64,000 nt of DNA from contig CM026429.1 of NCBI GenBank assembly GCA_014871385.1, forward strand, positions 16,534,751 through 16,598,750. Reading direction: 5' to 3'. The notes under the pieces are model-generated. The model was not told where the DNA came from. It ran no database searches and saw only the letters and a list, made by a program, of their open reading frames with translations. Below, one piece after another: positions 11,668 to 22,285 of the stretch (within the stretch, counting starts at the first letter, position 1; the number at the start of each line of letters is the position of its first letter). The position numbers and the translations under genes were made by a program. Origin of the DNA: Ceratodon purpureus (lineage: Eukaryota > Streptophyta > Bryopsida > Pseudoditrichales > Ditrichaceae).

Positions 11668-12407
11668 GGGGGGAAGCACAATAAAGTGAACCACAAAAGT
11701 GCTTATCTTTTTTCCAATTTCAGCCCCTTCTGTAAAGACTAGAGAAAGTGGGATTTACGTTATGTTGATGCAAAATTAAGTTTGGGATACGGAAAGTAGA
11801 CTTGATCTTCTTCAACTCTCCAAAGTTGCGAGAAAATATATTGAGTTTACAATGGAAAACGGAGACGTCAAAGTCAGGCAAAGTGAATGGTCGTCATTTG
11901 GAAAAGTGAACATAACGGATTAGGGTTTTGTCCAAAATCACTTTTAATTTCGCGGTGCACTCCATATGTTTAAGAAGTATTCTAAAATAGTCAATTAATA
12001 TACTCATTGATTGGTTTAGGGTTCCAAAAGTACCGCAATGATACTTTTTAAGAGGGTCACTTCCACGGTACTTTTTGTGCGTTTTTTTTCACTGAACATT
12101 GTTTTTCAAATTGAAAAAAACATCCTCTAAAGACAATAGATGGCTCTAAATGAAGAAATTAAGACTTTGGAAAAGTTCATTTTCATGAATTAGAACTAGT
12201 GGTCAAATTAAGTTTCAATTGAAGATATTCTTTTTATGAAGATGTATATAAGATACCTTATGACACCCTAAAAAGTGACTAAAATGCTCAAAAACTACAC
12301 CAAAATGCTCAAAATCAGCTTTGAGCCTTAAAAAACAGCACACTTCATATTCACTTGTTGGTGGTCACATTTTGCACTTTGTGGTCCACTTTATTGTGCT
12401 CTCCCCC
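11668..12407. mobile_element. MITE copy B with ~34-bp terminal inverted repeats
   Basis: The left end begins GGGGGGAAGCACAATAAAG and continues TGAACCACAAAAGTGC. The inverse of the right end begins GGGGGAGAGCACAATAAAG and continues TGGACCACAAAGTGC, so the ends pair over about 34 bp with few mismatches. GTAT occurs immediately outside on both sides (11664-11667 and 12408-12411), a candidate 4-bp target duplication; a 3-bp duplication is also possible because of the G/C run. An internal palindrome around AAAGTACCGC / CGGTACTTTTT lies at 12028-12076. There is no coding frame, so this is a non-autonomous element. The superfamily cannot be assigned from the ends alone. Confidence 0.7.
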
Positions 12408-12411
12408 GTAT

Positions 12412-14454
12412 AAAGAATAGTAAGTTCATAATTTACACCAATTTATCATTTTTTTTAATGCAATTATAATTATTCAATCCGAGATCTCATTTAATTTTCA
12501 AAGATGACTTTAAAATCAATCCTTCAAAATAAGCCCATTCAAACAGTGAAATCAATAAATAAAATTTTAACTATTCTTTTTCACTAATATACAATCACAG
12601 TTATCATCCATTCAAAGATATTATGATAAAACACCATATCTAATTAATTCCGACATCTATAACATAAATTATCAAATTTACATAATGGAGATCTAATTTC
12701 ATTTCACATTAGTATCTAGACCTTGGAATCCATAATATTTTACAATAAACTTGGAAAAAAAAGTAACAATATAATCAAGTGAATACTACAAATGTGCTTG
12801 ATTTTCAAGCTTATTATTTGTTCAATATTTTATTTAGTTAAGATTTTCTTACAATATATAGATAACAACAATTTTCTTTTACGCATCTTGAACTTTGCAT
12901 GGGTTGGAAGTTTCTTTTGAAAAATCAACATGTCTTCTATGATACATTTGAAAAAGAATATGCTCCTTCTTCATAACTTTAAACATGACTTTACAATCAA
13001 AAGTCACCCTCGGAACCCAGAACTACATGTGTATGAACTAAACTATTGTTGATAAATCTGAGAGTGCATGGAGTTTATGATACAAACAGTGATACATCCT
13101 TCAATCCAAAATTCAAGTGAATGATTAGTGTCCCTCAATGTGATCAATTAGGTTGGCATGTAACGGTTCCACTCGTCACCACACCCGAAGCAAATGTTTC
13201 ATCATCAAAGTAGGTCAAGGACTGCCAATCAGCCAACACCAACGTTAAAGCAACGTCAAAAAATACAGTACACGGAAGAGTACACACACGACATGCAGAC
13301 CAACGACTGGACAGAGCCGAACCAATCTCTTGCAAACGTACAGGACTTCGCAACCCAACTGCAATGGAAGACGCCCAGAAGAACCTCACAGCTTTAGACA
13401 TCCAGTACCTTAACGTACTGAAACGTGTGCTGCGAGTAACGTACGGATACAAAATTCAAACCTGAGTGTAATGCATGCTAAAGAACATATTAATGTTTCA
13501 AACTTACGTTTCCTGAAATGGACAAAATTCCGACAAAAATTTGCTACTACTAGTCACTGGATCACATGAGAGATAGTACTTTAGATTTTTTTCTCTTTTT
13601 TTTTTCCTTTTCCGTTGAGAAGTAGTGCTAGACAGAAGCCAAAACTGAGAATTCTCCGCCACCCAATTTCATCATCGTCGAGCTCAAAAGGAAGTGAAAG
13701 TAGTACTACTCAAGTGGGTACATACAGGCCTCGCTGCATGACCTGCTGCTGGCAAGACTGCTATGGCAACACATGGTGACGAATTCAGAGCGTACTACTC
13801 CTACTACACTTGTGCATTTTCTCACCGACTAGAAAAGAATAGCGGACCCAATCCAGTCACGCGCATGTCTCTACTTCAGCCACTCCTGTACTTGCTTTGT
13901 ATGGAATGTGATCAAGAACACCAGAACTTGTATGTGCTCGCAGTATCACCATTCGGGTCTCTACACTGACAAGGCCTTGGGGAGGATGCACGCAAAGTAC
14001 CACTGAGCCCGGGAACATGGGAGGTACTACTGCAAGCTAGCTCCGCAGGCAGGCAGGCATCACACCTTCTCAATACGTACAATTTTCCAAAGAGTACCTC
14101 TAAATCTGGCGGCTCACGCACTGTGATTTACAATGAATCGTCACTACAGGATGATACCCACACCTCCCTCCCCATCGGCGACTGCGTACAACCTTGGCGA
14201 ATTGAATTTCAAAGGAGAGACCTGCATGAATGGAATGGATATTGCTGGAGCCTGATAACCTCTGCCAAGTAGAGAGACAGTCAAAACTTGAGCGACTGTC
14301 TCCTCTGAAATCCGTAGCAGGCAACACATTCTGATGCATGACTCTGTACTTAAAAAGTACATACCGGAGACCCAAAAAACAAAATCCTCGTCGGCGCGGC
14401 ACCATTCGGCTGAAGCTGATTCTACTCATTCCAAAGCTCCCTCACCACGCTACC
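12412..14454. other. Intergenic and 3' flank of the LOB-domain gene
   Basis: AT-rich to about 13140, then of mixed composition. A frame that could be a terminal exon (13217-13465, ending ...ALDIQYLNVLKRVLRVTYGY then a stop, after an acceptor-like tag at 13214-13216) was noticed, but no family is recognised. The part nearest 14455 probably belongs to the 3' UTR of the minus-strand LOB-domain gene. Confidence 0.3.
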
Positions 14455-14725
14455 CTGCAAACAAACACAAACATTGCTTGTTAGGTCTCATAGCATCATC
14501 AAGGAGTTCGGCGAAGAAGTATCATGTGTATCCAAGAGTCTTCAGAAGTGCTCAAACCTTGAACTAGAGAGCTTGAGACTACATGAACTACATTTTATCT
14601 TCTTGACTTGTGCATGCTTCTATTTTTCGGTAATAAACTAAGATTTCGAGCAGATTCTGTAAGTCTTAAACCTACATAGAACCCTAAAAAAACCTGTATA
14701 ACTTAAGGGAGTACGAATGTCTTAC
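14455..14725 (-). other. Possible 3' UTR intron of the LOB-domain gene
   Basis: On the minus strand, a good donor (AACTG|GTAAGAC, intron start at 14725) lies just after the stop codon. A good acceptor (TTTGTTTGCAG|GGTAGC, intron end at 14455) follows. An intron within 50 nt of the stop is tolerated by nonsense-mediated decay rules; this one begins 13 nt after it. Inferred from splice motifs only. Confidence 0.3.
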
Positions 14726-14738
14726 CAGTTCGCAAATG

Positions 14739-15437
14739 TCATGGTGACGGCATTTGGCCTCCAGTGTTACTGCCGCTACCTCCACCTCCACCTCCACTAC
14801 CACCGCCGCTTCTATTTGCGCTCTCCGCTCCAGGTCTGGTGTTCGAGGGGAAGGGTCCGAGCGGGCCCAGCCCTCCACTAAGACCAAGCGCTTCGTAATT
14901 AGCACCCTGTCTACTTAGGTGTTCCATGAGATGCTCCCGACTCAGACGTCCAGGGTCTCTGGTTGCAATCTCTATCAACTGCTCCGTCGTCAACCGCTGC
15001 TGCTCCCTGTTGGCCTGACCCTGGGAAAGACTCATTGCTATCTCTAAAGACGACGACCCGCCCCCCTGCCCCACCGAAGGCACCACCATCCCCGCCCCGG
15101 CGTACCGCGCCAGGTCCGAATGCGCAATAGCGAGCTCATTCTGCAGTTGCGCGACTTGCCGCTGCAACACCGAGATAGCACCCACGCATCCGTAGACGGG
15201 ATCTTTGACCCTCGCGTCAGCCTCGTAGGCGAGCGAATTCACAGCGTCCTCCCGCTGGTGCACCGGGAGCTCGTTCAGCAGCTTCGTGATATTGCTGGCG
15301 CCGAATATCTTGTGGACATTGGCGAATTTGTGCGGCTGGTCGGGCGGGAAGTAGGGCGCAAACACACATTCCGTCGTACACTTGCGACGCAGAAACTTGC
15401 ATGCGGCGCACGGAGAACTCGACGAGGACGACGCCAT
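14739..15437 (-). CDS. LOB-domain (LBD) transcription factor, class I
   Basis: A single-exon frame of 232 aa. It contains the three hallmarks of the LOB domain in order: a zinc-finger-like C block CAACKFLRRKCTTEC (C-x2-C-x6-C-x3-C, residues about 10-24); a GAS block from FANVHKIFGASNITKLLNEL through DARVKDPVYGCVG (about 38-83); and a leucine-zipper-like helix ISVLQRQVAQLQNELAIAHS (about 85-104) with the class I spacing L-x6-L-x3-L-x6-L nearly complete. The C-terminal half is low-complexity and ends in a Gly/Ser run. LBD proteins are plant-specific nuclear DNA-binding dimers that control organ boundaries and branching. The ATG at 15435-15437 is followed by a Ser-rich start typical of the family. 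The GC-rich leader upstream and a possible 3' UTR intron suggest a regulated developmental gene; this last point is inference. Confidence 0.9.
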   Translation of the reverse strand: MASSSSSSPCAACKFLRRKCTTECVFAPYFPPDQPHKFANVHKIFGASNITKLLNELPVHQREDAVNSLAYEADARVKDPVYGCVGAISVLQRQVAQLQNELAIAHSDLARYAGAGMVVPSVGQGGGSSSLEIAMSLSQGQANREQQRLTTEQLIEIATRDPGRLSREHLMEHLSRQGANYEALGLSGGLGPLGPFPSNTRPGAESANRSGGGSGGGGGGSGSNTGGQMPSP

Positions 15438-17310
15438 TCCTGGCTACCAGATCCCAAACTTAGTCAGGAACAACTCACCCCTCCCTCTCCGTAACACGAT
15501 GAATCACTATTAGTTTAGCTTATCCTGGACGCGGCAGAAAATTTAATCTAGATCTTAAAATAAAACCCCATTAAAACCTCCACCTGTTACTCGCACTGGA
15601 CCACCCTACGTCCAGTTACGATCAGTAACACGCGACACCCGCTTAGGATTCACCGAATCTCTATAACGCACCCACCCTACCACCAACCCCATAAGCACCA
15701 AATACTCCAAACTGTGAGATCAACGATGAAAAAAAACGAAAAAAACAAACAGCCTGCGCGCGCGCCTGGTCTCCGAATTACCCGGAGGACCTCACAGAAA
15801 TTTAAAATCACGTCACAATACTCGGCACGACCTCGGCGTGGGAAACCAAACCGCGGATCCCACACCTCATCTACCTATCCCAAACCTCACCAACCTGAAC
15901 CACGATCTCAAAACCAATTGCGCCCCGCTACAAGATTCATCAAACCAGGAAAGCCAAACCAAAGCACACACACCCTACCGCAATCCTCGCCTCATCAACT
16001 CCGACTCGAACTGAGACTCGAACTGGGACTCATCAATCCACCGCAACAGTTCCAGACCGACCGACAACTCGACTACAAAAAGAGGAAAGAAAGGAGAACC
16101 GAAAAAAAAAAAGGAACCAAAAAAAAATCAATCCGTAAAGGACGGACCTCTCTTCATGGTTGTCGAAAAGGCGGCATCCCAAAATCCATCAATTCCTGAG
16201 CCGCGCAGTCCCGGTGAGCTCACGGCGGCGCCGGGACCCCCTTCCCAAGGCGTAGCAGCAGGCACCAGAAGAAGACTCAGACTACTAGTACTACTAGCAA
16301 ACCAAAAGAACCAGCAGTCACAGTCGTCGTCGTCGTCGTCGCAGCAGCCGCGGCACCAGCACCAGCAGCGGCGGTGGTGGAGGAGGACGAACTGGCACTG
16401 GTCCCCCTTCCCAAGGCGACCCACCTTCCTTGGGCTTCCACTCAGTCGCTGTGCGCCTCCAACCTGATTCCAGCACCCGCCTCAAGCGACCTGAAAAGCC
16501 TCCTCGCCAGGCGGGGCAACGCATTCATACTCCCCCCCACTTCCCTCCCTCCCTCCCTCCCCCCCGAGTCCCTCCCACCCAGTGCTAGCTGCTACTACCA
16601 CGCTACGTTACGTTGCCTAGTAACCCGGCCCTGGCCCTGGTTTCGCTCCCATCTCCAACATCGACGATCATACATCATCATCATCACCACCATCGTCAAC
16701 ACACATCCGCCCCACCTCTCTAGCCTGTCGCGCACATCCCGGGCCAGGATCGTGCTCTCGCCAGATCTGTCGCGTCCAAAACCCAATCGCTTTCCCCTCT
16801 TCCCACTTCATCACGATCTCACCGCGATCATCCCCGTAACTTGTCATGTTCACCAACTCCCAACTCCGTCACCACACCCAAAATCCGTCACCATCTGGCC
16901 AAATCGTACATTTCGGTATCAATATCTATGTAAGTGGTATATTGCGACGCGTTTGGGCGGGTGGCGAGTGAGGGCGGGGGAGGATGGGAGTGGTGCGGGT
17001 ACGGAGCGCTCGTCTGGTCGTGGGGGTGGCGCCGTGCGCAGGGCCGTCCGATGGGGTCCCAGGTGGGGAGGTGCGGCTTCGGTGAAGCTCTCCGCCGCGC
17101 CTGAGCAACCGCACGAATGTCTCACTGGCGCAGGCTGTGCGGGGCGCTGCGCTGTGCTGAGCGCGGGTCTGCCCCAGCCCTGGCGTCCCACCGCACATCG
17201 GAATCCTTGCCTGTAGCGGGGCGAGCCGTGGCGGGCGCTGGTTGGGGCGTCCCCCGTGCCCGCGATGACTTTCCATGCTTCCCCGCCCGCAATTGCTCAC
17301 TTGGAGTTAA
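15438..17310. promoter_or_regulatory. GC/pyrimidine-rich leader and promoter region of the LBD gene
   Basis: For nearly 1.9 kb upstream of the LBD start the DNA is unusually GC-rich for this window, CpG-containing and C-rich on the plus strand. It has short simple repeats, including TCG repeats at 16324-16341 and CTCC/CCCT runs at 16540-16565. Open frames on both strands here (for example 16374-17216 plus, 16926-17300 minus) are low-complexity and overlap each other, as expected of GC-rich non-coding DNA. A long 5' UTR plus promoter is the simplest reading. Start sites and boundaries cannot be fixed. Confidence 0.4.
16324..16341 (+). repeat. TCG trinucleotide microsatellite
   Basis: Six consecutive TCG units, flanked by CAG/GCAG triplets, within the LBD leader. 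Confidence 0.8.
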
Positions 17311-20232
17311 CTACCAAACTTTCCCAGTTTTTCTAGTTTCCTGGTTTCCCGAGTCACCTGCCGGAGTGTTTTTTTTTTTTTTAAATTTCCTCCTTTTTCC
17401 TTTATGGTTGTCATTCACTGGCCCACTCCCGGCACTGTACTTCCTGCAACTTACTTGCTGGAGCGTGGTGAGTCCCGTTTTGTCACTGGAAGGGCAACCT
17501 TTGCAGAAACTTCAACGATGCCTGTACATGTTCGGTTTTTGGTTGTACGTTGTTTTGTGAATGTCACAGTTGGTTTGCGGATCTTTTCAGAATGGATTCT
17601 GGTGCTTTGCCGGAGTTGTTGTGTTGTTTACTTCACATGGTGTGGTGAAACTAATTCTACACCATGTACTAATTGGATATGCTCTGTGATCTGGAAGGGG
17701 CACATAACTGGATCAACTTGTGTCTGCTTAGATGTTAGCACTCGTGTATTTGACAGTGAGTGCTTTTCATATCAAGTATCATTGGTTTTAGAGATGGGGA
17801 AAAAAGTGAAGGAGGGAGGAGAGGGAAAAAAAAATCTCTAGTATGTGTGTAAGAGAAAGCATTTTTGTAAGTTGAAAATAATTGGAAGATGTGGAATTAC
17901 TACGATTGGATATGAAATGAAGTATCGTGATTATAATGACAAAATCCAAGGTTGGGGGAGAAGGGAAATAGAAAGAAGGTGGTGAATGGCACGAACAGTG
18001 TTGTTAATACATGCCATTAATTCTTACAATTGCATCACTATTGTGGTAGCTATAAATATATGGCTAATGGAGTGTTTATAAATGTTTGAGTGATGAAGCG
18101 CCAATGACTATATGAACAATGGAATGAATACAAGAAAGCATGTAATTGTGATAATTTGTACCTTTGTACAAGAATTCGTGCAAATGCATATGTGATTATT
18201 AGTATTTGTGTATGCACACTTTAACCCCTAAAGCATCAACTCAACAAAAATGGGTTGATTTAGCCTCCAATCAAGCTCATGTTTTCTCATTTTTTACATG
18301 ATGATGCTGAAATTTTAGCACAACATAGTCAATTAGCATATCTTTCTAACAAGACCATTTATGCTACTAAATTCCTTATATTTTAGGATTTATTCACTCT
18401 CAAAATTTGTAGCTAAAGTGGAGCAGAGGAATACTTGCTCAAAACTGTGACATATTCTTAAAATTTGCTCACAAACAACTATTTTGCAGATACTTCAAGA
18501 ATTCACCAAATATTGAGATTTTGATTTTTTCAACTCTATTTTCCTCTACAAGTGAATGAGGTACCAAGGTATGTTTTTATCGTCTAGATTTTCAATACAA
18601 AAAATTTCACATCCCTTTCTCATTGTCAAAAATTGGCCTTTGTATTTGAATTTTGGCATACCCCCACGTGGGAAATAATGTTTTTTTCACGGATTCGTTT
18701 GTCCAATGAAGGTAAAATTTTGAGGGCATACACCTAATTCACCTAGGAATAAGAATTTGGAGAGTCTTTGTTCATATCTACTTGAAAAAATGGTTTTTTT
18801 GGCCCTTAAAAAAAATTGTTTCCTTCTACTGCAAAAAAATAAAAAATAAACCTTCTTTTCCAACTTCAAACATTTTGATCTCACAAACAATGTAGAGTTT
18901 GTATTTATGGTTTGACATATACATGTACAAGTTAGGTAATAAATTCTACAATTACACTCTTCATGACACATCACAAATTGAAGTTTTATACCTTGCAATG
19001 AATCAAAGCAAAAGGAGAAATTGCAGAATTTGATGCTAAAAGCTTTGAGGATTAATTAGTGAGAGAGATGGTGATAGAATGCTTATGAGTGCGTAAATAA
19101 TTTTGTTACCCTATTGACAATATATTTAAAACAAATCCATGACAAAGCCTTCTTAAAGTCTACTTATTGCCAATTATTTTAATCAATCCACCCTTGTTAC
19201 AAATTTCGGTTTTTTGAAACAATTTCTAAATATTTTTCTACAAATATAATGAATAAAAATTACACATAGACATGAATATACTAAAATTGAGGAATATTAT
19301 TCACTTCGCTTCATTGATTTGATTACAAATAAACACTTCAAGTATTGGTTATATATTATATTAGTATTATTTATATAATACATTCATGTCAGAAATTTCT
19401 ATTGTGAATTTTGTAATTATGTCTTTGTAGAAACTTATTTTAAAAACAAATAACTATTTATTCCAAGACTTTTGATGGGTTTAATTACAAAAATTACTCA
19501 GACAAGCTTGTTAATAATGGAAATATTAAACATCATAGTAACAAACTTTGGTGTGTCATTGTGTATTTTAAAACAATTTTTTCACTTGAAATTACAAAAA
19601 CTGTTTTTTTAAAAAGCTAAGAAGATGGTTGTTTCTGTTGCAATAGTTCCAAAACAAAAGTTTTTGTCAATTTTGGCAACTCCATTATACATGTGGTTTC
19701 CAATTAAATTACAATGTCAATCTTAAAGGGTGTATATATTTACAATACTATTGATACTAGGTCATTGACATTACAAACAAACACTTCATTCACACCGGCC
19801 GCCATTTGAGGCTGGAGTTTTTATCTATCTATGTACAATACTATTGTTTTGTCTAATACATTTTGAATACATAGTCACAAAAACTACTTGAAACTTGAAG
19901 AGTCAACTTGACCATGATAATCTAACAAAAAATCTCCCTACAACTTTGCCCAAAGTCTTTAACTTTTGGTTGATTAAGGCACTATCATTCTTTACAGAAA
20001 GTAATTTTATTATGAAACTATCATTCTTCAATATAAAGTAATTTTATTCATTTAATGATATAATTTTACAAATGAATGTGTTTTATAATAGTATATTCAA
20101 ATTTCAAGTTATATTCCAAGACAAATGAACAAATTTAGAAGAACTTATCCAAAGATCTTGTTTTACTTATTTTTGAAATGCTATTGCTAAATAAATACCT
20201 CTAATTGTTATAAATTTGCAAATATTCATAAT
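17311..20232. other. AT-rich intergenic, no gene seen
   Basis: After a transition zone to about 17800 the sequence becomes AT-rich with frequent stops. The open frames 17404-17841 (plus) and 18687-18998 (minus) show no domain. No inverted or tandem repeat of note was found. Confidence 0.5.
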
Positions 20233-20905
20233 ATGATGGATCCGTGGCCAAATCCTCTTTTCACTTATTTCTCTTACTTGCACTTAACATCAAATGTAAT
20301 ATCAAGTCAATATGGATCCATGTCAAATTGGATTGGGCAAGCAATTGCTTTTAAAGACTTGATTTGCTTCTATAAAATTAACTACAAAATCAACACAATG
20401 TATGATATGTATGCATATTGAATGCATTCAAATGAACTAGTTGCTTTACCTTCTTCCATTAAAACCAATGATCATAAAATTTCAATTTTGGGTATTGTTG
20501 TGGATACGTCTATAACATTAAATTCTTTCAAAATCATTTATGGTACTGATGTGGGTACAAAAATTTATGATTCCAATGTGAAGTCATGGACAATGTTAAC
20601 CTCATGTCACTTTCCATCTTGTTTGATGAGTGGTTGTTCTATAGAATGTTGTATCCACAACAAACAATACATGTATACCAAAATACAACATAGACAATAT
20701 TGATTTTGGAAATTAGAGATTGGAGCACTCTTGAACCTCCTCTCACTTGATGGTACATCTTGTGGATGTCGAAAAAAGATTTGTTTTGTGGGCAATCAAG
20801 TCTACAGCTTCTAATGTTGAAAAGAAGACGATTTTTACAATATAAAAATTGGTTGATCGCAAGAAACACTTATGGAAAGAATATGATTGCATGCCAAGTC
20901 GTTAG
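20233..20905 (+). pseudogene. F-box/kelch-associated protein remnant
   Basis: Fragments in several frames read like the C-terminal half of a plant F-box/kelch-type protein: LVALPSSIKTNDHKISILGI, VVDTSITLNSFKIIYGTDVG, TKIYDSNVKSWTMLTS (20440-20610), a later piece DGTSCGCRKKICFVGNQV (about 20750-20800) and a terminal HLWKEYDCMPSR (about 20865-20900). The pattern of a variable strand, then YDS-x4-SW, then W-x-EY-x-CMP is the repeat signature of that family. Stops at 20419-20421, 20701-20703 and later break it, and no F-box is seen upstream. This is unrelated in sequence to the kelch fragment at 62637. Confidence 0.4.
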
Positions 20906-22285
20906 AGTTCAATTAATCTAAATTTAAAGAAAAAGATGATGATCATTGTCTATACAACTTTAGAATACACTCGTTTGCACGATTCATTCATTTAGGGAAG
21001 AATATTGATAGAAAACACTCAATTGCATTAAACGAATTGTAAATGTATATGTTCTTATAACACGGGTTCAACCACGTGGGAAAGATTCAACTTACAAATT
21101 TCTTTAGGGAAAAAAATAGAAGTAGAAAAAAAAAAAAAAAACATGAAAACATAAGAGTAATTAAATGCAAGAAAAGAAATAAAACAGAATGATTAATATA
21201 ATTTGTTATAAAATAGATACATTGTGAGGTGCTTCTTAGATATGTGTTTTTCATATTTTTAATATAATGACTAGAATTTGAAATAAATAAGGTTTGAAGT
21301 TTAGATTTATAGACTCTTTGACATCCTAGATGATAGTATCCCAGGTGACATTTATGCATTAATTAATAAATGCAGAAAAGTCACCAAGGACACTTCTACC
21401 ACATGGACTCCCCTTGAGGGTGTGCTATATAGACCTGGGATGCAATTGGTATTTTAAAACTTAATGTTTTCCCCACTCCATGGCCTTCTTGTACTTTTCA
21501 AAGGAGGTGAGGAGCTGCAAACGTTATGGGATAACACTTGCTTCCTCAAGACCCCCCAAGACCCCCCAAGATCCCCGACCCTAAGACTATCCCAGCTGTG
21601 CCACAAACCTCCCCATCCCCCGCATTAATTAATTAATGCAAATCCGGGTGCATAGTTAGATTTGTGGACATAGTGGACATAGTCACATAGAAGCACATGG
21701 ATCAATTTGTGTAAATTATGTATGTCAAAACTTGAGGTGGTTAAACAACACTTCAATCTCACGTCTCATCCTCATGTACTATATAAATTCACACGTAAAA
21801 GCACACTTTAAAATAAGACACATTAAACAACATATAAAATTTCACGTACATTCAATCAGTATTATAATTCAAATACTTGAAAAGTGCTAGAGTCACAAAC
21901 AAGGCACCCAGAACGACCCTTGGAGAAGAGGGGCCAGAAGAGCATAATCTGGACCATTTGACCTGTAGTGCAATCAAAAGCCCCATCCAAGGTGGCCCAA
22001 AAAAAATCAAAAGAAAAGCAAGCTCCCTGATATCCCCCACTTGAGAGCCCACACACTTGAAAACTGACCCACCAAGGAACCACCCCTCTCAACAGCCCCA
22101 AAACCCCTCCAAAACCCCCCCTTTTGGCTCCCCACCCGAAACTCCAAGTTTTTGCACTTGGGTCGCCGCCACCCCAGCCGTCACCATTCCCAACACAATT
22201 TGGGTGCTTGCTTGCTTGCTCCTCTCCTGTCAAGGTCCCATCTTTCAGAGAATCCTCTAGTTGGGTCTAGGAAAGGGCTTTTGCA
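20906..22285. other. Intergenic and 5' flank of the La gene
   Basis: AT-rich to about 21400, with a 19-bp poly-A-like run near 21127-21140 and an ATTAATTAATTAAT patch near 21624. C-rich sequence closer to the La start at 22286 probably contains its promoter and 5' UTR. Confidence 0.4.

Noticed and set aside
13217..13465. Possible terminal exon ending ALDIQYLNVLKRVLRVTYGY... stop
   Set aside because: It has an acceptor-like start and a long open frame, but no recognised family and no upstream exon; not enough to call a gene.
16374..17216. 280-aa open frame on the plus strand in the GC-rich LBD leader
   Set aside because: It is low-complexity, is overlapped by several equally long frames on both strands, and has no domain; open frames of this size are expected in GC-rich DNA.
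20233..20905. Idea that the F-box relic here is the missing 5' half of the kelch gene at 62637
   Set aside because: The relic reads as the C-terminal half of a different F-box/kelch subfamily and shares no sequence with the At1g55270-type protein.
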